Assembly: GCF_963082655.1 (NCBI RefSeq)
Contig: NC_081554.1
Span: forward strand, 54,251,998 to 54,315,997
Reading direction: 5' to 3'
DNA: 64,000 nt
Source: Stomoxys calcitrans
Taxonomy: Eukaryota; Arthropoda; Insecta; Diptera; Muscidae
Below the pieces are notes generated by a model that was given only the letters and a program-made list of their open reading frames with translations, did no database searches and was not told the DNA's origin. Within the stretch, counting starts at the first letter, position 1. Each line of letters opens with the position of its first letter. Positions 1 to 10,410 of this stretch are shown here, piece after piece. The position numbers and the translations under genes were made by a program.

Positions 1-98
1 AATATTTTTGAATATGGTTTTGAACGGTTTGCTTTTCTCATATATTTAATATTTATTTATGTTTATGTGTGCTTAATAATTAGATTATATCTATTTAC

Positions 99-369
99 CC
101 TATTATTACTAGAAGTAGTTCCATGTCCAGCGTTGTTGTTGATGTTGTAGTGGCTGTTTTGTTGTTCGAGTTGTTAAGGGTGCTGCTGCTCTGACTATTG
201 GTACTTTTGCTGTTATGCGAAGCGGAGATATGCGAGGGTGGTGTAGGTTCTATGGACTTCTTCAGATTCAAAGGTTGCAATTCGGGACGTTTATGATGTT
301 CCGCCTTAAGGGAGGTAGACGAAATATTCAATTCGTTGATTTTAGCAGAGAAATTATTTGGGCGATCTT
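99..369 (-). CDS. Candidate coding exon, Ser/Thr/Asn-rich
   Basis: On the minus strand one frame is open from just after a stop at 380-382 to the stop at 95-97. It is bounded by a possible acceptor (CTCCTTAG, AG at 371-370) and a possible donor (GGTAAAT, GT at 98-97). The peptide starts with a mixed segment (RSPNNFSAKINELNISS) and becomes rich in Ser, Thr and Asn, which is common in dipteran regulatory proteins. No domain is recognised. Low-complexity DNA of this kind can stay open by chance, so a non-coding origin remains likely. The exon reading is inference. Confidence 0.3.
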
Positions 370-1204
370 CCTAAGGAGATTTATTGTCACTGGTGACTCT
401 CGAAGGAGAGGTAGTGGTGTTTTACTTGTGTTTTATTTGAATCACTGCTTGATTGTTAAAAAAAATTTTTTGACAGTTTCTATAATTATTTTCCTTTGTT
501 TTTATTTCTTTTCCTTTGTTGGTTATTGAGTAGTTTGATATTCTCGTTGTCTTTTCTTTTAATGTGTCACTTATAAGCTGGTTTTTTATAGATTGAATGT
601 TTTTTAATACTTTACTATTCGTTTTGTCTTTTGTTTTATTTTTTTCACTTATTAATTTTTTGATAAATATAGAATCTTTTTTTTTTGTTATTATAATTCA
701 CTTAGCACTAATATTTATTTTTCTATTATATTCCGTAATAGATTTGCTTCCTTCTATTATATGCTTTAATAGATTTTGAAAGCGGGAGCGAAGTTGATAT
801 GCACTCAACTTTTTTTTCGACTGCGCCAGTTAATTAATAACAACTTCACTAGTTGGTTGTCAGAACGGGAGTCATTTTCTTTATTCAAATTTTTTCACAA
901 GTACCAATAACTTAACAATAGAAATTACAGAATAGCTTAGCTTAACAAAAATGACTGTGAGAAAACTATTGCTAAAGATGCAGTTGAATGACTGTGTCAG
1001 CTTGTATGTATGTATGTAAAATGACTGTGAGAAAACTGTTGCAAAAAGATGCACCTGGATGACTGTGTGAGCTTTTACGTATGTATGTATGTTTGTGTGT
1101 TCTTAAATGTAGCAACCAGGTGTTGAAATGGAATGAAATGAAATGAAGTGACCTACATGTTCTTATATGAAATTTATTTGGAAATATTATAACGTAGGTG
1201 GATT
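370..1204. other. AT-rich non-coding DNA
   Basis: T-rich on the plus strand, with no convincing gene. Two copies of a 69-bp unit (ATGACTGTGAGAAAACT...TATGTATG) lie at about 949-1086 and end in short TATG runs. Short T-rich frames near 215-780 are low-complexity and were not called. Confidence 0.6.
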
Positions 1205-2795
1205 AGGAAATGTTATTAAGGTTGGGATTGTGCTATCGTAACTCCTGCGCTAGAGTCCCAGTGGTACTGAGATCCGCACCGCAGGCAGGTCTGAAGGTGA
1301 TGAGGTCTATATTCGGAACTGCACCGCCAAAGTCACGTTTAGGCTGGGGAGTTCGGCATGTTGACGGAGGACAGGTTCGTCCACAGTTCCATCCTGGATG
1401 CTTTAACTACGGAGGGTAGACTGAGGGGAATTGTCCTCAACCTATCCGATAGCCAATACCGAGTTATAGGGCACTGGTATGACGGTGGGTCGCGGATAAG
1501 CGGACTCGTACGAAGGAGTTCAAGAATATCCAGAGACTAGCCTGCTCTAGAGTGACTGTGGCACTGAGATCTGCACCGCAGGCAAGTCTGAAGTTGATGA
1601 GGTTTATATTCGGAACTGCACCGCCAAGGTCACGCTTAGGCTGGGGGAGCTCGGCATGTTGACGGAGGACAGGTTCGGCCACAGTTCCATCCTGGATGCT
1701 ATTAATGGCGAGGGTAGACTGAGGAGGACCTTCGACTATCCGGTAACGGTGCCGATTGGGATTAAGACATTCAGGATTTGTTTTCCAAGGAGGGGCGAAA
1801 GGAAAGCGAATGCTGTGTTTGATGGGGATGAGACCTTGAACTTTACCGAATGCTCCAAGATGGAGTCAGAGACTGCACTGGGAGTCAAATCTGATGCACT
1901 CAACATCGGTATTTCTCTGAGACTACTGGACGAGTGCACGGTCTTTCAGGGAGAGGTCTGTGCCATTACTTTAGCCGCAAGTTTAATTCCGTTCTCAAAA
2001 CTCTGGATTTATGTGGACAATATGGCTGCGCTCAAGGCTTTGGGTTCGTGGACGATGAGGTCTAGGTGTGTGGCAGATTGTTTGGAATGCCTAGATAGGA
2101 TCCGTGTCCACGATGAACAGCTGATATGGGTTGCCAGACATGAAGACATTCCAGGGAATGAAGTGGTCGACGAATGCGAACTAGCCACCGGTCTTGCACT
2201 CTTGCCATTTGTCGAACTACTGATGGCTAGAGCGTGGTCAATGGCGAGATGAAACTCAGCAGATGGTAACCAGACCGCTAAGGCGCTCTGATCTGACATC
2301 GATCGGAGGAGATCGCAGGAGTTACTGGCATTCGATAAGAGGTCGCTGAGCATTGTGTGATAGGCCCAAGGTGACATGGGAATACCTCACAATGACTTCT
2401 GCAGGAGTTGTTTTGATGAGGAGGAAACTATCGAGCACTTGCTATGTTCATGTCCGGGTCTGCAGTGACTTTGGCTCTTCTTTCTGGGCAGGCATTTCCT
2501 CTGCGGTCTGGGTGATCTTGCCAAAGTATTTCTGGGTGGTCGCCGTAGATTTGTAAGCGGAACGGAATGGTTCTGGCGGAGTGAGCGACGTGAGGTATAT
2601 GTGTAGGCATTTTACTTGCCGCTCTAGTCCTCCACTCTTCCTGTTTCTTTTATTCGTATATAGCCTTTGGATATGGTCCGAGGTCTCACATTTTCTTTTT
2701 CTTTTCTCTCTTTCTAGAGTATCGCAATGGGCCTTTGAGTGAACTCACCTATGGTGGGCAACCCGTTCAACCTCACCTATGCTTCCGATAAAGCT
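1205..2795 (+). mobile_element. LINE-A remnant, ORF2 C-terminal half
   Basis: Degenerate plus-strand copy of the LINE that is better preserved on the minus strand at 5126-7030. The segment between RT and RNase H occurs twice in tandem (about 1250-1540 and 1555-1735). Both copies read through LRSAPQAGL, then an FGTAPP stretch, then a leucine-rich stretch, equivalent to GALRSAPQAGLETM in the minus-strand copy. An RNase H remnant follows, then the Cys-rich tail (DFCRSC...EETIEHLLCSCPGLQ, 2395-2465) and a 3' UTR ending CCTATGGTGGGCAACCCGTT. The 5' half, including EN and most of RT, is missing. Stops and frameshifts make it dead. Confidence 0.85.
1656..2252 (+). pseudogene. LINE-A RNase H domain remnant
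   Basis: An open frame of 198 codons holds an RNase H-like domain. Visible are FTECSKMES (the family normally has FTDGSK, so the first catalytic Asp is changed to Glu and the Gly to Cys), FQGEVCAI (catalytic Glu), YVDNMAALKAL (catalytic Asp) and WVARHEDIPGNEVVDECE (His and final Asp region). The equivalent domain at 5658-6170 keeps all catalytic carboxylates. The first 60 or so codons are the second linker copy, read in frame. The RNase H of such LINEs removes the RNA strand during target-primed reverse transcription. This copy is decayed. Confidence 0.8.
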
Positions 2796-3235
2796 CAGTG
2801 AACCTTCTCCACGACCATTATCCATATGTGCTGGTGTTGTCTTTATAAGGATACTTGCTATGAGCACTTGTTATGTTCATGTCCGGATCTGCAGGGAAGC
2901 AATCTCACCAATCTCATCTTGCGAGCGTACCTCTGGAAGGTCTCCAGAGTTTTGTGAATGGAACGGGATTGTTCTGACGGAGAGTGTGATTAGATCTGGC
3001 GAAGGTACATGCGTGAGGTATGGCGTTTCACTTCCCGCTCTGGTTCTCCATTCTTTCTGTTTCTTTTATTCTTGTATAGCCTCTTGATATGATCCAAGGT
3101 CTCATATCTTCTTTCTCTTCTCTTTCTTTCTAGGGTATCGCATTGGGCCAAACTAGCCTCCGAGTGAACTCACCTATGGTGAGCAACGCATTCAACGATA
3201 AAGCTCGGTCAACCTAATCTACGAGCATTAACCGT
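2796..3235 (+). mobile_element. Second LINE-A 3' end in tandem
   Basis: Directly after the first 3' UTR a second, shorter LINE-A 3' end follows. It has the Cys-rich tail remnant (ATGAGCACTTGTTATGTTCA...), the same UTR text (TCTTTCTGTTTCTTTTATTC, then GGTATCGCATTGGGCC) and the same closing motif CACCTATGGTGAGCAAC. Two successive 3' ends suggest a tandem or nested insertion of dead-on-arrival copies. Confidence 0.75.
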
Positions 3236-4519
3236 CTCACTGTGAAAATCCAGTTTTAGGGATGCTACCGTTCAGGTTAGCCACTTGCAGTTTTGGCGCC
3301 GCTGATAAAGTCGTTGCTTTCGAAACGCGTTTGCCATCAGTCTGAAAGGTTGCTACTTTTAATGCCCGGGATTGATCTGGTTACAAGAGTAGTTTACCTA
3401 TGTGGGAGCAAACTCTTCTGACCACCCTGCCTGGCTTTGGTGGTAGGATTTCTAAAACGCCTGGCCTTTACGGTTGTATTCTTTACAGGAACTTGGGTTT
3501 GGCTTCCGCTCTTTCCATTAAAGCTTTTGTTTGCTTTATTCTTTGTCTTTTCCGGTGTAGCAGAGAGCGGCATACGTTTCACCACATTTTTCATCATAGA
3601 TGCATACTTCCGGATGTGTAACCGGGTACTTGCGCATAAAACGTTTCTGACATATAGTCAACATTTTTAGCTCTTATCCTTTCATACTCATTAGGTGGGT
3701 AGAGACGGCTCTCCACAAAGCGGAGCCAAATGACGAGACATCTCTCCGACAGAGACATCCCCGTGTATGTGCATTAGGGCGTTTTCGCTGATTACCTTAT
3801 AAGGTGCTAGCTGTTCCATCATTCAAAATTCTACTTCTAAAGAAAGTTTTTCAAAACTTTTTTTAGAAAATTTGTTTTTCTTTCCCTTGGCAACCCTACT
3901 TTCGGCACCCATCCACTCAACCGACTTAGCCACTCATTATGCCGACACACAAGCAAAAAAAGGGCTCCCTTGATTACTTAACCGCCGCCACAGCTGCACT
4001 GTCTTTCGGAGACGCATGCTGCCGCTGTGTTATGCTTTTGTAAGTCTCCGGTTAGGGTTTAGTGGTTTACCACCACCACAAACAATTTACAGTCAAACAC
4101 TCGCCGTTGTCCCATAGCATGGCCCTGCTTTCCTCCTCGCGCCCATGAGCTCATGAGCCCCAACAACTAGTTGAAGGCGGTTTATCACATCACAATTTAA
4201 CCTACCACCATGAATTAATGACATTTTGTGTTACCAACTTAAATGCAAAGCAACAAGAGCCCCATGGTGGAAGGACAGAGAAACTCTGGGAGGCAATATG
4301 TCCAACTATTCGTACAACAAAACTTTGGCTTACGTTCATTCTGGTAGCAGTGAAGAGCAAAGCAGGGCAGACAGACAACGTAATGCAATTACGTTGTATT
4401 CGAAGATGCCTTGCGTGGTTTGTCGGGTAATTTCTTAACACCGCAGGAATTGTGAATTGTCGCATGAACTGTGGTATGGAAATCCGTGAAGGTGAGAGCG
4501 AAAATCGACTAAACTACTA
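3236..4519. other. Unassigned DNA, possible ORF1-like piece
   Basis: No recognised gene. A minus-strand frame at 3394-3597 encodes a Lys/Arg-rich peptide (ATPEKTKNKANKSFNGKSG...KARRFRNPTTKARQGG). Its basic composition resembles the low-complexity parts of LINE ORF1 proteins, but nothing diagnostic such as a CCHC knuckle is present. The rest, about 3700-4450, is mixed-composition DNA with no repeat that I recognise elsewhere in the window. Confidence 0.35.
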
Positions 4520-4985
4520 AATTGCCTATGAACATTCCATTGAGGGACAAAGGATATTTCTCTCATATCAATGAGTGCGGTCCGACTAAAGTTAAAGTTC
4601 AATGATAAGGTGTCTCCTTTTTTATGCCGAGTCCGAACGGAGTGCCACATTGCGACACCAGTTGGTAGAGAAGTTTTAAGATGGCAGGATACCTTACAAA
4701 TGTTGCCAGCAGAAGTAGGTTAGGTTAGTTTAGGTTGAAAAGAGGAACCAGATTTTAATCCGCCCCATGCCACTATGGACGTACACCTAAGCCAGTAATC
4801 GGCTTGTTGAGCACTCTAAAAACTAAAAAGAAACCTCGAAAAAGAAAATTTTAAGTAAGGAATTCCGGCAGTAGTAAGAGGATAAACACCGCTGAAAATT
4901 TGTTTTTCTGATGTTCACGCCGGGATTTTAACCCAGGCGTTCGGCGTCATAGGCAAATATGCTAACCTCTGCGCCACATTGGATT
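4520..4985 (-). mobile_element. SINE-1 copy, interrupted
   Basis: Minus-strand tRNA-derived SINE. The 3' body lies at 4520-4717 (AATGAGTGCGGTCCGACT, then GAGTCCGAACGGAGTG). The tRNA-like head is at 4868-4985, with B-box complement in GGGATTTTAACCCAGG and head text GCGTCATAGGCAAATATG. A 150-bp unrelated segment splits it. Across the window the SINE is about 300 bp. It has an A-box region TAGCGCAGAGGTTAGCA, a B box GGTTCGAATCC and a body with TATAAAAAGGAGGCC, which fits a Pol III-transcribed tRNA-derived SINE mobilised by LINE machinery. Confidence 0.85.
4718..4867 (-). mobile_element. LINE 3' end inserted into SINE-1
   Basis: A 150-bp segment lies inside SINE-1 between near-identical flanks GCAGAAGTA (4709-4717) and GCAGTAGTA (4868-4876), which look like a 9-bp target duplication with one mismatch. 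Read on the minus strand it ends TTTTCAACCTAAACTAACC, the same kind of AACCTAAC tail as LINE-D near 51670. It is probably a severely 5'-truncated LINE. Confidence 0.6.
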
Positions 4986-5339
4986 CCGAGAACGATAATC
5001 TACAAAAAAACCGGTTTGAAAGGAGAAAAATTTCGCAACTTTTTTTCAAAATTGTTGATAAAATTTTGCTTTTAGAAAAGCACATCAAATATTTTCCAAC
5101 GATTTTTGACTTTATTGCTTTTCAGTTAGGTTCGGTTAGGTTGAATGGGTTGCCCACCATAGGTGAGTCCACTCGGAGGCCAGTTTGGCCCATTGTGGTG
5201 TTCTAGAGAGAGTAAGGGAAGAAAAAGAAGATGTGAGACCTCAGACTAGAGGTTATATACGAATAAAAGAAAGACAGGAGGAGTGGAGAACCCAAGCGGG
5301 GGTGAAGAAACGTCCATACCCACGCAAGCACGGATCTAC

Positions 5340-6190
5340 CTACGCCGGAGCTTGTGGCAACCCCCGTCGGAACCATCCTGTTCCCTCAACAAACCTCAGG
5401 AGACATACCAGAGGTACGTTCGCAAGTTCACCCAGTTCACAGAAGAAACGGCTCACCAGAAACGTGAGCTTACGTCTCTGCAGACCCGGACAGGAGCAGA
5501 GCAAATGCTTAATAGTCTCCTCCTCATCCTCATCGAGACAACTCCGAGAGAAGTCATTGTAAGGTATTTCCATGCGCGCCGCCATGCGGCCTATGGCACA
5601 GTGTCCAGTTATGACACCTGTCAATGTACTCAGTGACTTTTTATCGAACGCCAGCAACTACCTCGTCCTCCTCTGGTCAATGACTGGCCATAGTGCCTTC
5701 GCAGTCCGGCAACCATTTACCGAGCCCCACTTGGCCACCGACGCCGCTGTGGCCATCCCATCTACTGTGTTCAGTAGCTCGAGATATGTCACGAAGGCAA
5801 TACCGATGACTGATCCGCCCGGCGCAGACGAACCCCTCCTGGCGCACTGGTCCGCCCACTCATTTTCTAGAATCCCCTCATGTCCAGGAACCCATGTCAG
5901 CGTCACATAGTGGGTCCAGTGCCTATCCAGGGATTCCATACCATCCGCCTCGCATCTCAACCTCACCATTCTTGACCCTAAGGCCTTGAGCGCCGCCATA
6001 CTGTCAACATAAATTCTGAGTTTCAAGGGGGGTAAGTCCCTTACCAGAATTGCGGCTACTGCAATGGCACAGACCTCTGACTGAATTACCGTACACTCGT
6101 TCGGCAGTCTCAGAGACATACTGATAGTAAGTGCATCAGAGTAGACCCCCAATCCAGTCCCTGACTTCATCGTGGAGCCATCTGGGCAGA
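5340..6190 (-). pseudogene. LINE-A RNase H and Cys-rich tail
   Basis: The RNase H frame runs 6170-5658, with the first Asp just upstream in CPDGSTMKSGTG. The Glu is at residue 32 (IQSEVCAI), the Asp at 56 (YVDSMAAL), the His at 97 (WVPGHEGI) and the final Asp at 107 (NEWADQCARRGS), so every catalytic carboxylate is retained. The tail (5657-5340) continues with SRSCLDEDEEETIKHLLCSC, a Cys/His pattern typical of the end of such ORF2 proteins. Frameshifts separate this block from the RT part. Confidence 0.9.
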
Positions 6191-6265
6191 TCGAGGTCTA
6201 ATCCTGCTCAAGTACACCATTCGGTCTCGATTTATCCCTTCCAGGAAAACGAATCGCGAATGCCC

Positions 6266-7018
6266 TCACTCCAGTCGGTAGTCGTAGATCCTCCTTAGTC
6301 TACTCTCTGTATCCATAACACCCAGAATCGAACTGTGGCCGCAACCATCCTTCTTCAGCATGCTGAGCTCGCTCAGCCTAAGCGCGACCCTGGCGGCGCA
6401 GTTCCAAATATAGGCCCCAATTGCCTGGATATCCAGCATCGTTTCCAGGCCTGCCTGCGGTGCGGATCTCAGTGCCCCTGTGATCCCGACGCAGGCCAGT
6501 CTTTGGACATTCTCGAACTCCCTCTTACGCGTCCTCTTCCCTACGGCATTCCACCATACCAATGCTCCTTAGGCCAGTACTGGTCTCACGATGGCCGTAT
6601 ACATCCAATAAATCATCTTGGGAGTCACTACCGACTTTCTATCGAACATCCTCCTGCAGTAGTAAAAAGCGCACAGTGCCTTACGGCTTCTTTCCTCGGT
6701 ATTCCTCTTCCAGGACAGTTTCGAATTGAGAACTATGCCTAGGTACTTCGACTCCTTCGACAGCCGCAGGGTGACCCCGTCCAAGGATGGGAGTCTGAAC
6801 TCCGGTATCTTATATCTAAGCGTGAAGAGCACCGGCTCCGTCTTCCCTGGGTTGGTCCTCAAACCATTTCTGGTAGCCCATCGCGACAACCTCCTCATGA
6901 TCTCGCTGAATGTCGACAGAAACTTGCCTCGGACCTGCAGCACGACGTCGTCCGCATAAGCGATAATCTTTTCAGTTAATGATGGCCCATTCCGGTCAAT
7001 GGTGGCACACTGCTCCAT
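6266..7018 (-). pseudogene. LINE-A reverse transcriptase, C-terminal part
   Basis: Residues are numbered from the Met at 7018. The catalytic box YADD is at 21-24. The motif NPGKTE (56-61) and the KYLGIVLNSKLSW thumb-entry motif (91-103) follow, then RPVLA. A single nonsense codon (TAA where the family has Tyr in AYGALVWW) splits this from the next frame at 6266-6562, which carries VWWNAVGKRTRKREFENVQ and GALRSAPQAGLE. Only motif C onwards of the RT survives. It would have copied the element RNA at the nicked target. It is not functional here. Confidence 0.88.
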
Positions 7019-7060
7019 CCCAATCCGTTGATCAAATATTTGCGTTAACCGCTAACCATG

Positions 7061-7386
7061 AGTAGAGTTTGAAGTCGAACCGAGCTTTCTCAACCCCGAA
7101 CAGTACTCCGACTTGGGGTAAGTTCTCGGACTTCCCCTCCGACTTCAAAAGCTTCACTACGGTCGACCCCGCAGCCTTACCTCTAACCAAAATAATAGAG
7201 CCCCCAGATTTCCAAGTTATTTGAGTCGAGTTTGAAATTGAACCGAGCTTTCTCAACTCCGAACAGTACTCCGACTTGGGGTAAGTTCTCGGACTTCCTC
7301 TCCGACTTCAAAACCTTCACTACGGTCGACCCCGCAGCCTTACCTCTAACCAAAATAATAGAGCCTCCCAAATTCCAAGTTAGTTG
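7061..7386. repeat. 163-bp direct repeat, two copies
   Basis: Two adjacent copies of a unit containing CGAACCGAGCTTTCTCAAC and CAGTACTCCGACTTGG, 163 bp apart (anchors at 7077 and 7240). They differ by scattered substitutions. The unit reads GGTCGACCCCGCAGCCTTACC near its end. No coding sense was found. Confidence 0.85.
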
Positions 7387-7484
7387 CGAGTTCGGAATCT
7401 TAGTGCAGGGGTCGTTTGTTCGATTCCCACCAGAAGCTTTTGTATGTGGCTACTTTGGCATTACAGTGAACTATATGTTCTCTA

Positions 7485-7650
7485 AGGAGGCCACCGTGGC
7501 GCAGAGGTAAGCATGTCCCACTATGACGCAGAATGTCTGGATTCAAATCACGGCCTGGACAATTTTGCAGCGGTGGTTATCCTCTTACTAATGTTGGCTA
7601 CATTTGTGAGGTATCCTGCCATGTAAAAACTTCCCAACCAAGTGGTGTCA
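7485..7650 (+). mobile_element. SINE-1 fragment (head and half body)
   Basis: Starts AGGAGGCCACCGTGGCGCAG and continues through the A-box and a decayed B-box region (TGGATTCAAATCACGG) to AAAAACTTCCC. It then stops abruptly at a LINE-C RNase H fragment. Confidence 0.8.
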
Positions 7651-8290
7651 CTGAGATCTCTTTTAGACTATCTGACCATATTACAGTCCTGCAGGGGGAG
7701 ATCTGGGCGATCACGGAATGCGTGAGGTGGTGTGGTGACATCGCGAGAACGTCGAGTCTGAACATGTTTACGGACAGTAAAATTGCCATAAGAGCAGACG
7801 CTAAGGCCACGATCAGTCTTCCAGTGTAAGAAGGAGATTAACGACTTCTCGGAGGATGGGAAAATCCACATCGCTTAGGTTCCGGTTCATAACGGAGCAA
7901 GGGGGAATAAAAGAGCAGACGATTTGGCGGTGAAGGCCAGAGGACTGCCGTCAAAAAACATGGCTAACACGTAGCCTTTCAAGTCGACGAAGTAAGAGTT
8001 AAGGGCGTGGGCGACAAATGCGCACGCAAACGGTCAGTAGGACGGCGAAAATCCTATGGGGGGATCCAGATCGTGAGAAGACCAGGCCATTACCTTAAGA
8101 AAGTAGGAATAAGGTCAGTATAGCTATTGGTATCATGACCGTACACATAGGACTACGAGCTCACTGTGCTCATGTGTAGGGCAGCCGGGGGAGATTATGA
8201 GACGTTGGAGCATTTCCTATGTCATTTCGCGGTTTGCGGGACTAACAGACACGGGTACTTAGGTGGGGACACTATACCCGACATGAAATT
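7651..8290 (+). pseudogene. LINE-C RNase H and tail fragment
   Basis: Frames read FRLSDHITVLQGEIWAITEC (catalytic Glu), then NMFTDSKIAIRADAKA (catalytic Asp), then a stop, then VPVHNGARGNKRADDLAVKA (His/Asp region; the His of the GHxG motif is displaced). Next come ELRAWATNAH and a Cys-rich tail. The same series occurs on the minus strand at 14230-15000 (WLPGHRGIRRNENADGLAVK and LRAWATSAH), so both belong to one family. Several stops and frameshifts are present. Confidence 0.85.
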
Positions 8291-9178
8291 TGGGACAGTG
8301 AATTGTGTTGGGCCCCTTGATATCTTTTTGAAATTTTGTCTAGATCGGTTCAGATTTGGATATAGCTGCCATATAGACAGATCTCTCAATTTAAGGTTTT
8401 GGGCCCATAAAAGGTGCATTTAATGTCCGATGTCGCCAAAATTTGGGACAGTGAGTTAAGTTAGGCCCCTCTACATCTTTCTGCAATATGGCACAGATCG
8501 ATCCAGAGTTGGATATAGCTGTCATATAGACCGATCTCTCGATTTAAGGTCTTGGGCTGATAAAAGGCGAACTTATTGTCCGATTTCGCCGAAATTTGGG
8601 AAAGTGAGTTGTGTTAGGCCCTTCAAAAAAAATTTTTTTTTTTTAATTTGGCCCAGATCGGGCCATATAGACCGATCTCTCGATATAATGTGTTGAGTCC
8701 ATAAAAGGCGCATTTATTGTCCGATTTTGCAGATATTTGGGACAATGAGTTGCATTAGGCTCTTCAACAACTTTCTGCAATTCGGCTCAGATCGGTCGAG
8801 ATTTGGATATAGCTGCCATAAATACCGATCTCTCGATTTAAGGTTATGGGGCCATAAAAGGCGCATTTTTTGACCGATTTCGCCGAAATTTGGGACAGGA
8901 AGTTTTATTAGTCCTTTCGATAACCTTCCTTAATTTGGCTCAGATCGGTCCAGATTTGGATATAGCTGCCATAAAGACCGAGCTCTCGATTTAAGGTTAT
9001 GGGGCCATAAAAGGCGCATTTTTCGACCGATTTCACCGAAATTTGGGAAGGGAGTTTTGTTAGTCCCTTCGACAGCCCTCCTCAATTTGACCCAGATCGG
9101 TTCAGATTTAAACAGAGATGCTATATAGACCGATCTCTCGAAACGTGGTTTACATATTTACCGGAGGTGGTGGATATC
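8291..9178 (-). repeat. sat153-B tandem array
   Basis: Tandem units with GGATATAGCTGCCATATAGA and CCGATCTCTCGATTTAAGG recur at 8358, 8511, 8805, 8958 and about 9111. The spacing is 153 bp except for one shortened pair. The array ends in GTGGTTTACATATTTACC, then GGAGGTGGTGGATATCC, the same end as at 28740-28770. Read on the minus strand the unit aligns without gaps to the sat153-A unit of 11.3-13.2 kb. Confidence 0.9.
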
Positions 9179-9530
9179 CTTTTTACATGTTTCGTTTGCA
9201 TGGTTCTTCGACTTTAGGGGGAGTCCACTCTTTCTATTCTTTTGTTTCTCAAAGTAATTATTTTAATTTCTGGGGGAGGGTTACTGGCCCAGCGCCTCAA
9301 ACGCATGGGTTTTGTGGGATCGCACGTGTATCCCTCAATGTCGCAAGCCGCTTGGTCCAAGATCAGACGTTTGCCTCCAGCCGCCCCATAACCTGGGAAC
9401 AGACGCTGATGTTGGCCATTAGCTATTTGTAGGCGCTAATAACTCGCCTTGGCATCTCGAGTATCATTGGCACTCAGTATTTAAATAAGAGTCAGTGCCA
9501 GATGGCCTCTTATTGAGACTGCTCTCGAAA
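9179..9530 (-). mobile_element. RTE 5' fragment
   Basis: Reverse complement of the 5' part of the RTE element at 59290-59600. Shared landmarks on the minus strand are CTGAGTGCCAATGATACTCG, TGGCCAACATCAGCGTCT, GATCCCACAAAACCCA and GGCGCTGGGCCAGTAACCC. The copy stops before the EN domain. Confidence 0.85.
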
Positions 9531-9640
9531 TCTCCCCCTGATCATTGAGCTTGAACATTAATCGGACTACACTCATTGATATGAGAGAAGTATCCTCTGT
9601 TCATTAGGGGACTGTTCATGGGATATTAAGTAGTAGTAGC
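9531..9640 (+). mobile_element. SINE-1 3' end fragment
   Basis: Contains ATCATTGAGCTTGAACATTA and CACTCATTGATATGAGAGAA, the SINE-1 3' body, joined directly to the RTE fragment. Confidence 0.7.
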
Positions 9641-10244
9641 AATGGTCCCTTAGTGGGACTACCATCATTGCCATCCCCTGTACTGAATATTTGAAGTATC
9701 GGGCCCTACTTCAAAAAGCATCAGAATTTTATTGAATTTTATTTCTCCTCCAAAGTTTAAAAAATGTTCCTGCTACTTTTCTCCTTTACCACTGTCTCCT
9801 AGACCATAGAGCAGCGTGTGTTGATTGCCTTGCTAAATTGGATTGGTTTAGCAAGAATGGGGGAAGGAAGTTAACTGGTAACTAGAGATGAGGCTCCATG
9901 TACCATGTTGTTTCATTAATTTAGGTCTCATGAACGAAACCACACACAGTCACCTCAGGCATCCATCCAATCGACTATCACAAAGCGTCCACCATAAAGT
10001 CGCACTCCATTCTTTCGAACATAGACATTAACTGTCGTCTTGCTGTGAAAATCCTTTGGGACCAGATGTTATTTGTCGCTGCTAAAGTTTATACAAATGT
10101 ATTGCTTGTGTGTGTGCGTGTGTGTGTGTGTTAATTTGTAAGAGTGTGTCTTGTTGAATGCCTCTCTGTTGGCTGAATTCTTTATTTAATCTATTTCTGT
10201 TTTGACTTTGAACTTGAACTCATTTTATTGCCCCCGTATTGTAG
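9641..10244 (+). other. Unique DNA upstream of candidate exon
   Basis: No transposon recognised. It has the look of dipteran intron, with a GTGTGT(GC) run near 10108-10131 and a pyrimidine-rich stretch (TTTTATTGCCCCCGTATTG) leading to the AG at 10243-10244. Confidence 0.5.
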
Positions 10245-10410
10245 GATTGTTGTTGTCGCCGAAGTGGGTAACTTTTGCATACATCCTGTGTGGATCCTCT
10301 GAGTCGTTAACATTGAAATTCCAATGCAAATACAGCTTTAGCAAACCATTGAAATTTGAAGTGAAGGAAGAGAAAAATTTCCGTCTGGTAGATTTACAAC
10401 GACATGTGTG
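10245..10410 (+). CDS. Best candidate host-gene exon (internal)
   Basis: This 166-bp segment is flanked by a strong 3' splice site (CCCCCGTATTGTAG, AG at 10243-10244) and a near-consensus 5' splice site (GTG then GTAAGTGAA, GT at 10411-10412). Of the three plus-strand frames only one is open. It begins after the first base of a codon and ends after the second base of a codon. The peptide includes LLSPKWVTFAYILCGSS, then LTLKFQCKYSFSKPLKFE, then KNFRLVDLQRHV. The alternation of hydrophobic and polar residues suggests a beta-rich extracellular or adaptor domain. I do not recognise the family. No partner exon was found within the window. It lies in non-repetitive DNA, which supports a real exon of a long gene whose introns hold the repeats. 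Confidence 0.45.

Larger units (their letters stand above)
5126..7030 (-). mobile_element. LINE-A, 5'-truncated, best copy
   Basis: Minus-strand non-LTR retrotransposon of the APE-RT-RNase H type (I/R1/LOA-like). The order from 7030 downward is the RT palm from just before YADD, thumb/linker, RNase H, a Cys-rich tail, a 3' UTR and an end reading CATTCAACCTAACCGAACC. It lacks ORF1, EN and the N-terminal RT, consistent with 5' truncation at about 7030. A few single-base lesions interrupt the frame. Relatives in this window lie at 1205-3235, 46441-48320 and 63640-63785. Confidence 0.9.

Noticed and set aside
4716..4735. Telomeric TTAGG-type repeat (also 5126 and 51672)
   Set aside because: Only two or three irregular TTAGGT/TTAGTT words at LINE 3' ends, not an array.
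7395..7440. Possible tRNA from GTTCGATTCCCACC
   Set aside because: Only a B-box-like word; no A box at the right distance and no stems.
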